This document shows, piece after piece, positions 1 to 8,143 of a stretch of 16,171 nt of DNA. The notes below the pieces were generated by a model. It was not told where the DNA came from. It searched no databases and saw only the letters and a program-made list of their open reading frames with translations. Source of the stretch: DATDDB01 sp035260545 (GTDB lineage Bacteria; Pseudomonadota; Gammaproteobacteria; Burkholderiales; Gallionellaceae); the NCBI GenBank assembly GCA_035260545.1, contig DATFUZ010000017.1, positions 1 through 16,171 of the forward strand, in the 5' to 3' direction. The stretch's first letter is position 1; the number at the start of each line of letters is the position of its first letter. The translations under genes and the position numbers were made by a program.

Positions 1-1716
1 GCGATTCTCTTCGATCAGCTTGCGTGCCAGCGCATATTGCTCATCCAGAATACGACGGATCTCGGCGTCGACCTTCTGCATACTGGCCTCCGAGATGTTC
101 TTGTGCGTGGTCACCGAGCGGCCGAGGAAAACCTCGCCTTCGTTCTCCCCGTACACCATGGGGCCCAGCACATCGGACATGCCGTAACGGGTCACCATAT
201 CGCGCGCCATGTCGGTCGCGCGCTCGAAATCGTTGGACGCGCCGGTCGAAATGTCGCCGGTGAACAGTTCCTCCGCCACGCGGCCGCCGAACAGCATGCT
301 GATCTTGGCCAGCATCTGGTTGCGGTACACGCTGTAGCGGTCCTGCTCGGGCAGCGACAGGGTCACGCCCAGCGCGCGGCCGCGCGGAATGACGCTGACC
401 TTGTGCACCGGATCATTGCCGGGCAGCAGGAAGCCGATGATGGCATGGCCCGACTCGTGATAGGCGGTCTTCTTCTTGTCCTCGGGCGTGATCACCATGG
501 ACTTGCGTTCCGCACCCATGAAGATCTTGTCCTTGGCGGACTCGAAGTCGTCCATCTCGACAAAGCGCTTGTTGCGGCGGGCGGCGAACAGGGCCGCCTC
601 GTTCACGAGGTTGGCGAGGTCCGCGCCGGACATGCCGGGGGTGCCGCGCGCCAGGATGTCGGCCTTGACGTCGGCCGCCACCGGCACCTTGCGCATGTGC
701 ACCATCAGAATCTGCTCGCGGCCGCGGATGTCGGGCAGCGGCACCACCACCTGGCGGTCGAAACGGCCGGGGCGCAGCAGCGCCGGGTCCAGCACGTCGG
801 GGCGGTTGGTGGCAGCGATCACGATCACGCCGCTGGTGCCCTCGAAACCGTCCATCTCCACCAGCAGGGCGTTCAGGGTCTGCTCGCGCTCGTCGTTACC
901 GCCACCCAGGCCGGCGCCGCGTTGGCGCCCGACCGCATCGATTTCATCGATGAACACGATGCAGGGCGACTGCTTCTTGGCCTGCTCGAACATGTCGCGC
1001 ACGCGGGCCGCGCCCACGCCGACGAACATTTCCACGAAGTCGGAGCCGGAAATGGAGAAGAACGGCACTTTGGCCTCGCCCGCAATGGCCTTGGCCAGCA
1101 GGGTCTTGCCGGTGCCGGGCGAGCCCACCATCAACACGCCGCGCGGGATGCGTCCGCCCAGGCTCTGGAACTTGGACGGATCCTTGAGAAAATCGACAAG
1201 CTCACCAACCTCTTCCTTGGCCTCGTCGCAGCCGGCGACGTCGGCGAAGGTCACACGCTCCTTGGTTTCATCCAGCATGCGGGCACGCGATTTGCCGAAG
1301 GAAAAGGCGCCGCCGCCCTTGCCGCCGCCCTGCATCTGGCGCATCAGGTAGATCCACACGCCGACCAGCAGGATGAACGGGAACCATTGCACGATCGCGG
1401 CCAGCAGCAGCGACGGGCCTTCTTCGGGCTTGGCCTCCACGTCGACGTTGTATTTGAGCATGTCGGACACCATCCACACGTCCTGCGGCGCGTAGCTGAT
1501 GAAGGTCCTGCCGTCGGTGGCGGTCGCCCTGAGATGATGCCCCTCGATGACCACCTTGGAAATATGGCCCGCCTTCACTTCGGACATCAGCTGCGAATAG
1601 ACCAGATTGACCGGCTTTTGCGCGGTCTGGAACGGGCGCGAGCCGAACTGGTTGACCAGGGCCAACAGAACCACCAGCACCACCAGCCAGACCAGAATTC
1701 CTTTGATATTGTTCAA
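1..1716 (-). CDS. ftsH: ATP-dependent zinc metalloprotease FtsH (5' part, C-terminus outside window)
   Basis: Membrane-anchored AAA+ protease that unfolds and degrades membrane and short-lived cytoplasmic proteins. 572 codons are present and the frame is open to the window edge; the family is usually about 610-645 residues, so roughly 40-70 C-terminal residues are missing. Visible in order: transmembrane segment at about residues 5-21, a short periplasmic domain, a second transmembrane segment at about 101-125, Walker A GSPGTGKT at 198-205, Walker B with DE at 257-258, the SRH with arginines near 315-321, the zinc site HESGH at 420-424, and the probable third ligand Asp496. The start is TTG at 1716: the frame has a stop at 1744-1746 and no ATG or GTG between it and the conserved N-terminus, while GGAG lies 6 nt upstream of this TTG (another TTG at 1728 is possible). 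It lies 64 bp downstream of rlmE on the same strand, the usual rlmE-ftsH operon. Identity is certain. Confidence 0.98.
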   Translation of the reverse strand, partial: MNNIKGILVWLVVLVVLLALVNQFGSRPFQTAQKPVNLVYSQLMSEVKAGHISKVVIEGHHLRATATDGRTFISYAPQDVWMVSDMLKYNVDVEAKPEEGPSLLLAAIVQWFPFILLVGVWIYLMRQMQGGGKGGGAFSFGKSRARMLDETKERVTFADVAGCDEAKEEVGELVDFLKDPSKFQSLGGRIPRGVLMVGSPGTGKTLLAKAIAGEAKVPFFSISGSDFVEMFVGVGAARVRDMFEQAKKQSPCIVFIDEIDAVGRQRGAGLGGGNDEREQTLNALLVEMDGFEGTSGVIVIAATNRPDVLDPALLRPGRFDRQVVVPLPDIRGREQILMVHMRKVPVAADVKADILARGTPGMSGADLANLVNEAALFAARRNKRFVEMDDFESAKDKIFMGAERKSMVITPEDKKKTAYHESGHAIIGFLLPGNDPVHKVSVIPRGRALGVTLSLPEQDRYSVYRNQMLAKISMLFGGRVAEELFTGDISTGASNDFERATDMARDMVTRYGMSDVLGPMVYGENEGEVFLGRSVTTHKNISEASMQKVDAEIRRILDEQYALARKLIEENR

Positions 1717-1722
1717 CTTTAT

Positions 1723-1726
1723 CTCC
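1723..1726 (-). promoter_or_regulatory. Ribosome binding site deciding the ftsH TTG start
   Basis: GGAG on the minus strand sits 6 nt upstream of the TTG at 1716-1714. It favours that TTG over the in-frame TTG at 1728-1726, which overlaps the site itself. Confidence 0.7.
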
Positions 1727-1780
1727 AAACGGCTTGCGCCAAACTACCATGTAACCTGCATTAGACACTGACTTTCGCCA

Positions 1781-2392
1781 TTACTCAAGCCTTTCCAGGC
1801 CTAACAGATACTGCTCGCTGCTGCGATCACGGGATGCTTTGGGCTTGCGTGCCACCACCTTCGCAAACCGGCTGCGCATCTCGCGCATGAAATTCTCGAA
1901 TCCCGCGCCGTGAAAGACCTTTACCAGAAACGACCCACCGGGTTTCAGGTGGTTAGACGCAAAATCCAGCGCCAGTTCCGCCAGATCCATGGCCCGCGCC
2001 TGATCGGCCATGGCTATGCCGCTTATATTGGGGGCCATGTCGGATATTACAAGGTCAACCGGCTGGCCGCCGAGGCTCGCCTCCAGCTCGGCGAGCACCG
2101 CGTCCTCGCGGAAGTCGCCCTGGATGAACGTGACCCCGGGCAGGGGCTGCAGCGGCAGCAGATCCAGAGCGATCACCCGGCAGCCCCGGGCCGCCGCGAC
2201 CTGTGACCAGCCGCCGGGCGTGGCGCCGAGATCCACCACCACCGTCCCGGGCTTGAGCAAATGGTCCCGCTCGGCGATCTCCAGCAACTTGTACGCCGCC
2301 CGCGAACGGTAGCCCTCCTTCTGCGCGCGTTGCACAAAAGGATCGGTGACATGTTCCGTCATCCATTGCTTGCTGGTTTTGCTTCTCTTCAT
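1781..2392 (-). CDS. rlmE: 23S rRNA (uridine-2'-O-)-methyltransferase RlmE (FtsJ/RrmJ)
   Basis: SAM-dependent methyltransferase that modifies U2552 in the A loop of 23S rRNA during late 50S assembly. With the ATG at 2392 the protein is 203 residues, close to the 209 of E. coli RlmE. The SAM-binding motif I (DLGATPGGWSQ) is at 54-64. The catalytic K-D-K-E tetrad is visible as Lys35, Asp118 (in SDMAPN), Lys158 (in LVKVF) and Glu193, with almost the same spacing as K38/D124/K164/E199 in E. coli. The frame stays open upstream to a GTG at 2428, adding 12 residues, but family similarity begins at MKRSK, so I chose the ATG. Upstream there is only a weak GGGG-type SD. It is divergent from yhbY (69 bp between starts) and is followed by ftsH, the arrangement conserved in proteobacteria. 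Confidence 0.96.
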   Translation of the reverse strand: MKRSKTSKQWMTEHVTDPFVQRAQKEGYRSRAAYKLLEIAERDHLLKPGTVVVDLGATPGGWSQVAAARGCRVIALDLLPLQPLPGVTFIQGDFREDAVLAELEASLGGQPVDLVISDMAPNISGIAMADQARAMDLAELALDFASNHLKPGGSFLVKVFHGAGFENFMREMRSRFAKVVARKPKASRDRSSEQYLLGLERLE

Positions 2393-2461
2393 CGCCCCGG
2401 AGTACCCAGAATCGCTTAGAATACGCACACTGCGCCCCCGGCGCTCTGATTTACATCAAAT
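2393..2461. promoter_or_regulatory. Divergent rlmE / yhbY intergenic region
   Basis: Sixty-nine bases separate the two divergent starts, so both promoters are expected here or just inside the genes. The only promoter-like element I see is TAGAAT at 2417-2422 on the plus strand (a possible -10 for yhbY), without a recognisable -35. On the minus strand TTGATG (2454-2459) has no -10 at 17 bp. No convincing SD precedes yhbY. Confidence 0.3.
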
Positions 2462-2806
2462 ATGCTCAACCTGACCGTCACCGAGCGCCAGCAACTCAAA
2501 GCCCGCGCGCACGCCCTAAACCCTACCATCCTCATCGGCAATGCCGGGCTCACGCCGGCCGTCCTGGACGAGATTGCCCACACCCTGCAGCACCACGACC
2601 TGATCAAGATCCGCGTCGCCGGAGAGCGCGAAGCGCGCGACGCCATGATGCAGCAGATCTGCGAATCCCTGAACGCCGCGCCCGTGCAGCACATCGGCAA
2701 GATACTCGTGATCTTCCGCCCGCTGGATGAGCAACCGGAAAAGAAAACGGGCCGCCGCAAGGGCAAAAGACCCCAGACGAAGAAGCAGTTGGGAAGCCGC
2801 AGCTAA
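2462..2806 (+). CDS. yhbY: YhbY family CRM-domain RNA-binding protein
   Basis: Small ribosome-assembly-associated RNA-binding protein (CRS1-YhbY/CRM fold) that co-purifies with pre-50S particles in E. coli. At 114 residues it is longer than E. coli YhbY (97). The CRM core spans about residues 1-92, with the signature loop LIGNAGLT (GxxG type) near residues 24-31, followed by the conserved helix LDEIAHTLQHHDLIKIR and, near the end, HIGKILVIFRP. The final ~25 residues form a Lys/Arg-rich tail not present in the E. coli protein. The ATG at 2462 gives the expected family N-terminus (LTVTERQQLKARAH), although no clear SD precedes it. It is divergent from rlmE and convergent with greA; this neighbourhood is conserved in many proteobacteria and fits a shared ribosome-biogenesis role. 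Confidence 0.95.
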   Translation: MLNLTVTERQQLKARAHALNPTILIGNAGLTPAVLDEIAHTLQHHDLIKIRVAGEREARDAMMQQICESLNAAPVQHIGKILVIFRPLDEQPEKKTGRRKGKRPQTKKQLGSRS

Positions 2807-2885
2807 GCGGCGCTGACAGCCTGCGTCCTTAAGGCTACCAAACGCGGGAAAAATTCAAAATCTCTAAGCCAGGCTAGGCGCGCGA

Positions 2886-2933
2886 GAAAAACCGAAGCGA
2901 CGCATATCAAGGAATATGCTAGCGCGGTTTTTC
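2886..2933. terminator. Probable bidirectional terminator between yhbY and greA
   Basis: Inverted repeat: GAAAAACCG (2886-2894) pairs with CGGTTTTTC (2925-2933), an inner arm GCATAT (2902-2907) pairs with ATATGC (2914-2919), and the loop is six bases. Internal mismatches separate the two stems. Each strand ends its hairpin in a run of five T, and the element lies in the 166-bp gap between the convergent genes yhbY and greA, so it can plausibly stop transcription from both sides. The short GC core makes it less than textbook. Confidence 0.6.
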
Positions 2934-2972
2934 AAGCGCAACAACGCATGGCGACGAAATTTCGGGTTTTTG

Positions 2973-3449
2973 TCAGATGTACTGGACGTCGACCACTTCG
3001 TATTCCCGCACCCCCCCCGGCGCCTGCACCTCGGCCACATCGCCGGAATACTTGCCGATCAGCGCGCGCGCGATGGGGGAGCTGATGGAGATCTTGCACT
3101 GCTTGATGTCGGCTTCGTCCTCGCCGACGATCTGGTAAGTCACGACGTCTCCGTTCTCGACGTCTTCCAGCTTGACGGTCGCGCCGAATACGCAGCGGCC
3201 ATCCGCATTGATGTTCTTCGGGTCGATCACCTGCGCACTGCCCAGCTTGGCCTCGAGCTCCGCAATGCGTCCCTCGATAAAGCCCTGGCGCTCTTTGGCC
3301 GCGTCGTATTCGGCGTTTTCGGATAGGTCGCCCTGCGCGCGCGCTTCCGCGATGGCATTGATCACCGCCGGGCGTTCCACGGTTTTGAGGTGCTGCAGTT
3401 CACTACGCAGCAGTTCCGCACCGACTACGGTCAATGGAATTTTGCTCAT
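2973..3449 (-). CDS. greA: Transcription elongation factor GreA
   Basis: Binds the RNA polymerase secondary channel and stimulates cleavage of backtracked transcripts. It has 158 residues, the same length as E. coli GreA. The N-terminal coiled coil spans about 1-75; its tip carries the catalytic acidic pair Asp41 and Glu44 in GDLSENAEY. The C-terminal FKBP-like globular domain follows, with conserved FGATV, VGEDEAD and SPIARALIGK segments. The start is well supported by AAGGGG seven bases upstream (3457-3462). It begins 18 bp after the carB stop on the same strand, so it is probably co-transcribed with carAB, a linkage common in betaproteobacteria. A run of eight G in the coding strand (3011-3018) falls near the 3' end, in the APGGV codons. 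Confidence 0.98.
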   Translation of the reverse strand: MSKIPLTVVGAELLRSELQHLKTVERPAVINAIAEARAQGDLSENAEYDAAKERQGFIEGRIAELEAKLGSAQVIDPKNINADGRCVFGATVKLEDVENGDVVTYQIVGEDEADIKQCKISISSPIARALIGKYSGDVAEVQAPGGVREYEVVDVQYI

Positions 3450-3456
3450 GCTTTTT

Positions 3457-3462
3457 CCCCTT
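3457..3462 (-). promoter_or_regulatory. greA ribosome binding site
   Basis: AAGGGG on the minus strand, 7 nt before the greA ATG, in the 18-bp carB-greA gap. It is the strongest Shine-Dalgarno in the window and supports independent, efficient initiation of greA on the carB transcript. Confidence 0.75.
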
Positions 3463-3467
3463 GATAC

Positions 3468-6400
3468 TTATCGAACCAGGCGCTTGTGCTGCGCCTGGAC
3501 GTCATACACCTCCAATTCAGCGAGGTGCTGCATTCCGAGACAGGCCGCGCGTGCGCCTGCAATCGTGGTGTAATAGGTCACGCGCCCTTGCAGCGCGGCG
3601 TGACGGATGGAATAGGAATCCTGCATCGCGCTGCGCTTGCTGTCCACGGTGTTGACGATAAAACTCACATCCCCGTCCTTGATCATGTCAACAATATGCG
3701 GACGTCCTTCCGCGACCTTGTTGACCACCGTGACCTGCACTCCGGCGTCGGCGATCGCGGCTGCGGTGCCGCGCGTCGCCAGCACCGTGAAGCCGCGCTC
3801 GTGCAGGGCGCGCGCAACGACCGCGGCCTCCGCCTTGTCGGCATCGCGCACGCTGATGAACGCCCTGCCCGACGACGGCAGCTTGATGCCTGCCGCCATC
3901 TGCGACTTGACGAAGGCCTCGGCGAACGTTTCGCCCACGCCCATCACCTCACCGGTGGATTTCATCTCGGGTCCCAGGATCACGTCCACACCCGGGAACT
4001 TGATGAACGGGAACACGGCTTCCTTCACCGAATAATACGGCGGAATGATTTCCCCGGTTACGCCCTGCTCCGCCAGCGTCTGGCCTGCCATGCAGCGCGC
4101 GGCGATCTTGGCCAGCGGCAGCCCGGTCGCCTTGGATACGTAGGGCACGGTGCGCGAAGCGCGCGGGTTGACCTCCAGCACGTAGACCGTATCGCCCTGA
4201 ATGGCAAATTGCACGTTCATCAAGCCGACCACATTGAGCGCCTCCGCCATGGCGACGGTCTGCCGGCGCAATTCCTCCTGCAGCGCGGGAGAAAGGGAAT
4301 ACGGCGGCAGCGAACAGGCCGAGTCGCCGGAATGCACGCCCGCCTGTTCGATATGCTCCATGATGCCGCCGATGACCACCTGCTTGCCGTCGCTCACGGC
4401 ATCCACGTCGACCTCGATGGCGTCGTTCAGGAAGCGATCCAGCAAAATTGGCATGCGCTCGGGGTAGGTCTTGGACATTTCCGCCGCCTCGCGCATGTAG
4501 CGCTCGAGGTCGGCCTGGCCGTGGACGATTTCCATCGCGCGTCCGCCCAGCACGTTGGAGGGACGCACGACCAGCGGGTAGCCGATTTCGTCCGCGCCCG
4601 CTATCGCATCCTCTTCCTTGCTGGCGATGCGGTTGGGCGGCTGCTTGAGCTTGAGTTCATGCAGCATGTGCTGGAAGCGGGCGCGGTCTTCGGCGCAATC
4701 GATCATGTCCGGGGTGGTGCCGATTATGGGCACGCCGTTCTTTTCCAGGCCGTGCGCGAGTTTCAGCGGCGTCTGGCCGCCGTACTGCACGATCACGCCG
4801 ATGGGCTGCTCCACCGCGACCACCTCCAGGACGTCTTCCAGCGTCAGCGGCTCGAAGTACAGGCGGTCGGAGGTGTCATAGTCGGTAGAGACGGTCTCCG
4901 GATTGCAGTTGACCATGATGGTCTCGTAGCCGTCCTCGCGCATGGCGAGCGCGGCATGCACGCAGCAATAATCGAACTCGATGCCCTGTCCGATGCGGTT
5001 CGGGCCGCCGCCCAGCACCATGATCTTCTTCCCGTTCGTGGGCTGCGCTTCGCACTCGTCCTCGTAGGTGGAGTACATGTAGGCCGTGTTGGTGGCGAAT
5101 TCGGCGGCGCAGGTGTCCACGCGCTTGAATACCGGGCGCACGCCCAGCGCATGGCGATAGGCCCGAACAGCGGCGGGATCCGTGTCCAGCAGCGCCGCCA
5201 GCCGCGCATCGGCAAAGCCGCTGCGCTTGAGCTGCCGCAAGTCGTCTGCCGAGAGGCTTTCCAGCGTGTGCCCGGCCAGCGCCTGCTCACGGCGGATCAT
5301 GTCTTCGATCTGCACTAGGAACCAGGGATCGATCTTGCTGATGGCATGCACCTCTTCCACGCTCATGCCCAAGCGGAAGGCGTCGCCCACCGCCCAGATG
5401 CGGTCCGGCCCGGGCGAGCCCAGTTCCGCCGTCACCGCCTCGATGTCGTCGTACTTGGAATCCAGCCCGTTCACACCGACTTCCAGGCCGCGCAGCGCCT
5501 TCTGGAACGACTCCTGGAAGGTGCGGCCCATCGCCATCACCTCGCCCACCGATTTCATCTGGGTAGTGAGACGATCATTGGCCTGGGGGAATTTTTCGAA
5601 GGCAAATCGCGGTATCTTGGTGACCACGTAGTCTATGGTTGGCTCGAACGAGGCGGGCGTCGCCCCGCCGGTGATCTCGTTCTTCAGTTCGTCCAGCGTA
5701 TAGCCGACGGCAAGCTTGGCGGCCACCTTGGCGATGGGGAAACCCGTAGCCTTGGAAGCGAGCGCGGAGGAGCGCGACACGCGCGGGTTCATCTCGATCA
5801 CCACCATGCGCCCGTTATCCGGGTGGATGGCGAACTGCACATTGGAGCCGCCGGTATCCACCCCGATCTCGCGCAGCACGGCAATGCTGGCGTCGCGCAT
5901 GATCTGGTATTCCTTGTCGGTGAGGGTCTGCGCAGGCGCGACCGTGATGGAGTCGCCGGTGTGCACGCCCATGGGATCGAGGTTTTCGATGGAGCAGATG
6001 ATGATGCAGTTGTCGTTGCGGTCGCGCACGACTTCCATCTCGAACTCTTTCCAGCCGAGCAGCGATTCCTCGATCAGCAGTTCCTTGGTGGGCGAGGCCT
6101 CCAGCCCGCGCTCGCAGATGGCGACGAACTCCTCCCGGTTGTAGGCGATGCCGCCGCCCGAGCCGCCCATGGTGAACGAGGGCCGGATCACGGTGGGAAA
6201 GCCCATCGCCTGCTGCACCTGCAGCGCCTCTTCCATACTGTGCGCAATGGCCGAACGGGCCGACGCCAGGCCGATCCTGGTCATTGCCTGCTTGAACTTC
6301 TCGCGGTCTTCCGCCTTGTCGATCGCATCGCGGCTCGCGCCTATCATCTCGACATTGTATTTTTCCAGCACGCCGTGCTTGGCCAGGTCGAGCGCGCAAT

Positions 6401-6689
6401 TCAGCGCGGTCTGCCCGCCCATGGTGGGCAGGATGGCATCCGGCCGCTCCTTGGCGATGATCTTCTCCACCATCCTCCAGCTGATCGGCTCGATGTAGGT
6501 GGCATCCGCCATGTTGGGATCGGTCATGATGGTGGCCGGGTTGGAATTCACCAGGATGACGCGATAGCCCTCCTCGCGCAGCGCCTTGCAGGCCTGCGCG
6601 CCGGAGTAATCGAACTCGCACGCCTGCCCGATGACGATAGGGCCGGCGCCGATGATGAGGATGCTTTTTATGTCGCTGCGTTTTGGCAT
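3468..6689 (-). CDS. carB: Carbamoyl-phosphate synthase large subunit
   Basis: Makes carbamoyl phosphate from bicarbonate, ammonia delivered by CarA and two ATP, feeding pyrimidine and arginine synthesis. From the ATG at 6689 the protein is 1073 residues, the same as E. coli CarB. Two homologous halves are visible: the first begins with ILIIGAGPIVIGQ at about 10-22 and contains an ATP-grasp domain ending in MNPRVSRSSALASKATG; the second begins with MVLGGGPNRIGQG at 557 and contains an ATP-grasp domain ending in NPRASRTVPYVSKATG. The intervening oligomerisation region is at about 405-550. An MGS-like allosteric domain (UMP/ornithine site) occupies about 933-1073. The frame is open further upstream to an ATG at 6791 (34 extra residues of low-complexity character); I chose 6689 because family homology begins there, though no SD precedes it. 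carA lies upstream and greA downstream, likely one operon. Confidence 0.98.
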   Translation of the reverse strand: MPKRSDIKSILIIGAGPIVIGQACEFDYSGAQACKALREEGYRVILVNSNPATIMTDPNMADATYIEPISWRMVEKIIAKERPDAILPTMGGQTALNCALDLAKHGVLEKYNVEMIGASRDAIDKAEDREKFKQAMTRIGLASARSAIAHSMEEALQVQQAMGFPTVIRPSFTMGGSGGGIAYNREEFVAICERGLEASPTKELLIEESLLGWKEFEMEVVRDRNDNCIIICSIENLDPMGVHTGDSITVAPAQTLTDKEYQIMRDASIAVLREIGVDTGGSNVQFAIHPDNGRMVVIEMNPRVSRSSALASKATGFPIAKVAAKLAVGYTLDELKNEITGGATPASFEPTIDYVVTKIPRFAFEKFPQANDRLTTQMKSVGEVMAMGRTFQESFQKALRGLEVGVNGLDSKYDDIEAVTAELGSPGPDRIWAVGDAFRLGMSVEEVHAISKIDPWFLVQIEDMIRREQALAGHTLESLSADDLRQLKRSGFADARLAALLDTDPAAVRAYRHALGVRPVFKRVDTCAAEFATNTAYMYSTYEDECEAQPTNGKKIMVLGGGPNRIGQGIEFDYCCVHAALAMREDGYETIMVNCNPETVSTDYDTSDRLYFEPLTLEDVLEVVAVEQPIGVIVQYGGQTPLKLAHGLEKNGVPIIGTTPDMIDCAEDRARFQHMLHELKLKQPPNRIASKEEDAIAGADEIGYPLVVRPSNVLGGRAMEIVHGQADLERYMREAAEMSKTYPERMPILLDRFLNDAIEVDVDAVSDGKQVVIGGIMEHIEQAGVHSGDSACSLPPYSLSPALQEELRRQTVAMAEALNVVGLMNVQFAIQGDTVYVLEVNPRASRTVPYVSKATGLPLAKIAARCMAGQTLAEQGVTGEIIPPYYSVKEAVFPFIKFPGVDVILGPEMKSTGEVMGVGETFAEAFVKSQMAAGIKLPSSGRAFISVRDADKAEAAVVARALHERGFTVLATRGTAAAIADAGVQVTVVNKVAEGRPHIVDMIKDGDVSFIVNTVDSKRSAMQDSYSIRHAALQGRVTYYTTIAGARAACLGMQHLAELEVYDVQAQHKRLVR

Positions 6690-6842
6690 ATTCGTAATGC
6701 TGCTGTGCGTCCGGATTGCTGCGTTCTCGCTCGTTCGCGCCTGCGCCGTACCACCTCGTACTGCCCCAGGGCGCTCATTCGCGGCGGCCATACACTCCCG
6801 CCGCTCGCCACGTTTTCCGATCCACCACCTTCTGTAATCTGG
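6690..6842. other. Structured carA-carB intergenic spacer
   Basis: A 153-bp GC-rich spacer between two genes that must be made in stoichiometric amounts. It contains a 7-bp hairpin (GCGGCGG at 6781-6787 with CCGCCGC at 6798-6804, 10-base loop) and smaller inverted repeats (GCCC/GGGC and GTAC/GTAC) further towards carB. No T-run follows the hairpin, so it is not an intrinsic terminator. On the minus strand the loop contains an ATG (6791) in frame with carB, preceded by GGGAG. I see no recognisable gene; a dispersed repeat is possible. Confidence 0.5.
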
Positions 6843-7976
<1,134 letters not shown>

Positions 7977-8011
7977 CGGATTCCCCGAAAAGGCATATTA
8001 CATACAATGAA

Positions 8012-8038
8012 GCGGGACGAACCGAACGTTCATCCCGC
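8012..8038 (-). promoter_or_regulatory. carA mRNA 5'-leader hairpin
   Basis: On the minus strand GCGGGA, a wobble U-G and GAAC pair with GTTC and TCCCGC around a 5-base loop, giving an 11-pair stem. It lies within the first ~35 nt of the predicted carA transcript, about 35 nt before the SD, and is not followed by a T-run. It could stabilise the mRNA or take part in pyrimidine-responsive control; no function is shown by sequence alone. Confidence 0.55.
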
Positions 8039-8053
8039 CTTGATTGGACGCGA

Positions 8054-8082
8054 ATTATACCCGAATGCGGGGTGCGCATCAA
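8054..8082 (-). promoter_or_regulatory. Sigma70-type promoter for carA-carB-greA
   Basis: On the minus strand a -35 TTGATG (8077-8082) and a perfect -10 TATAAT (8054-8059) are separated by exactly 17 bp. Transcription would start near 8047, giving a leader of about 70 nt before the carA start. It is the best promoter match in the window. Confidence 0.8.
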
Positions 8083-8143
8083 ATGCGGCCGAAATGAACC
8101 GCAGAAATCCGCCGCAGAGGCCCTGCGCGCGGGGCGCGCGCCG

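Larger units (their letters stand above)
7977..8143. other. tldD-carA intergenic region
   Basis: These 167 bp separate the tldD stop from the carA start on the same strand. They hold the carA promoter (8054-8082), the leader hairpin (8012-8038) and, just after tldD, a GC-only hairpin (GCGCGC at 8125-8130 with GCGCGC at 8134-8139, three-base loop) without a T-run. The last could aid Rho-dependent termination of the yhdP-nit-tldD transcript, but that is a guess. Confidence 0.5.

Noticed and set aside
37..1764. 575-codon open frame on the plus strand opposite ftsH
   Set aside because: Antisense to FtsH, whose Walker and zinc motifs fix the real frame; composition is His/Ala/Gly-rich.
2955..2964. 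Palindrome CGAAATTTCG followed by GGGTTTTT as a terminator
   Set aside because: Allowing a four-base loop leaves only three pairs, too weak to form a terminator stem.
3486..5318. 610-codon open frame on the plus strand opposite carB
   Set aside because: Shadow of the second half of CarB, with the same His/Arg/Gly/Ala bias as the others.
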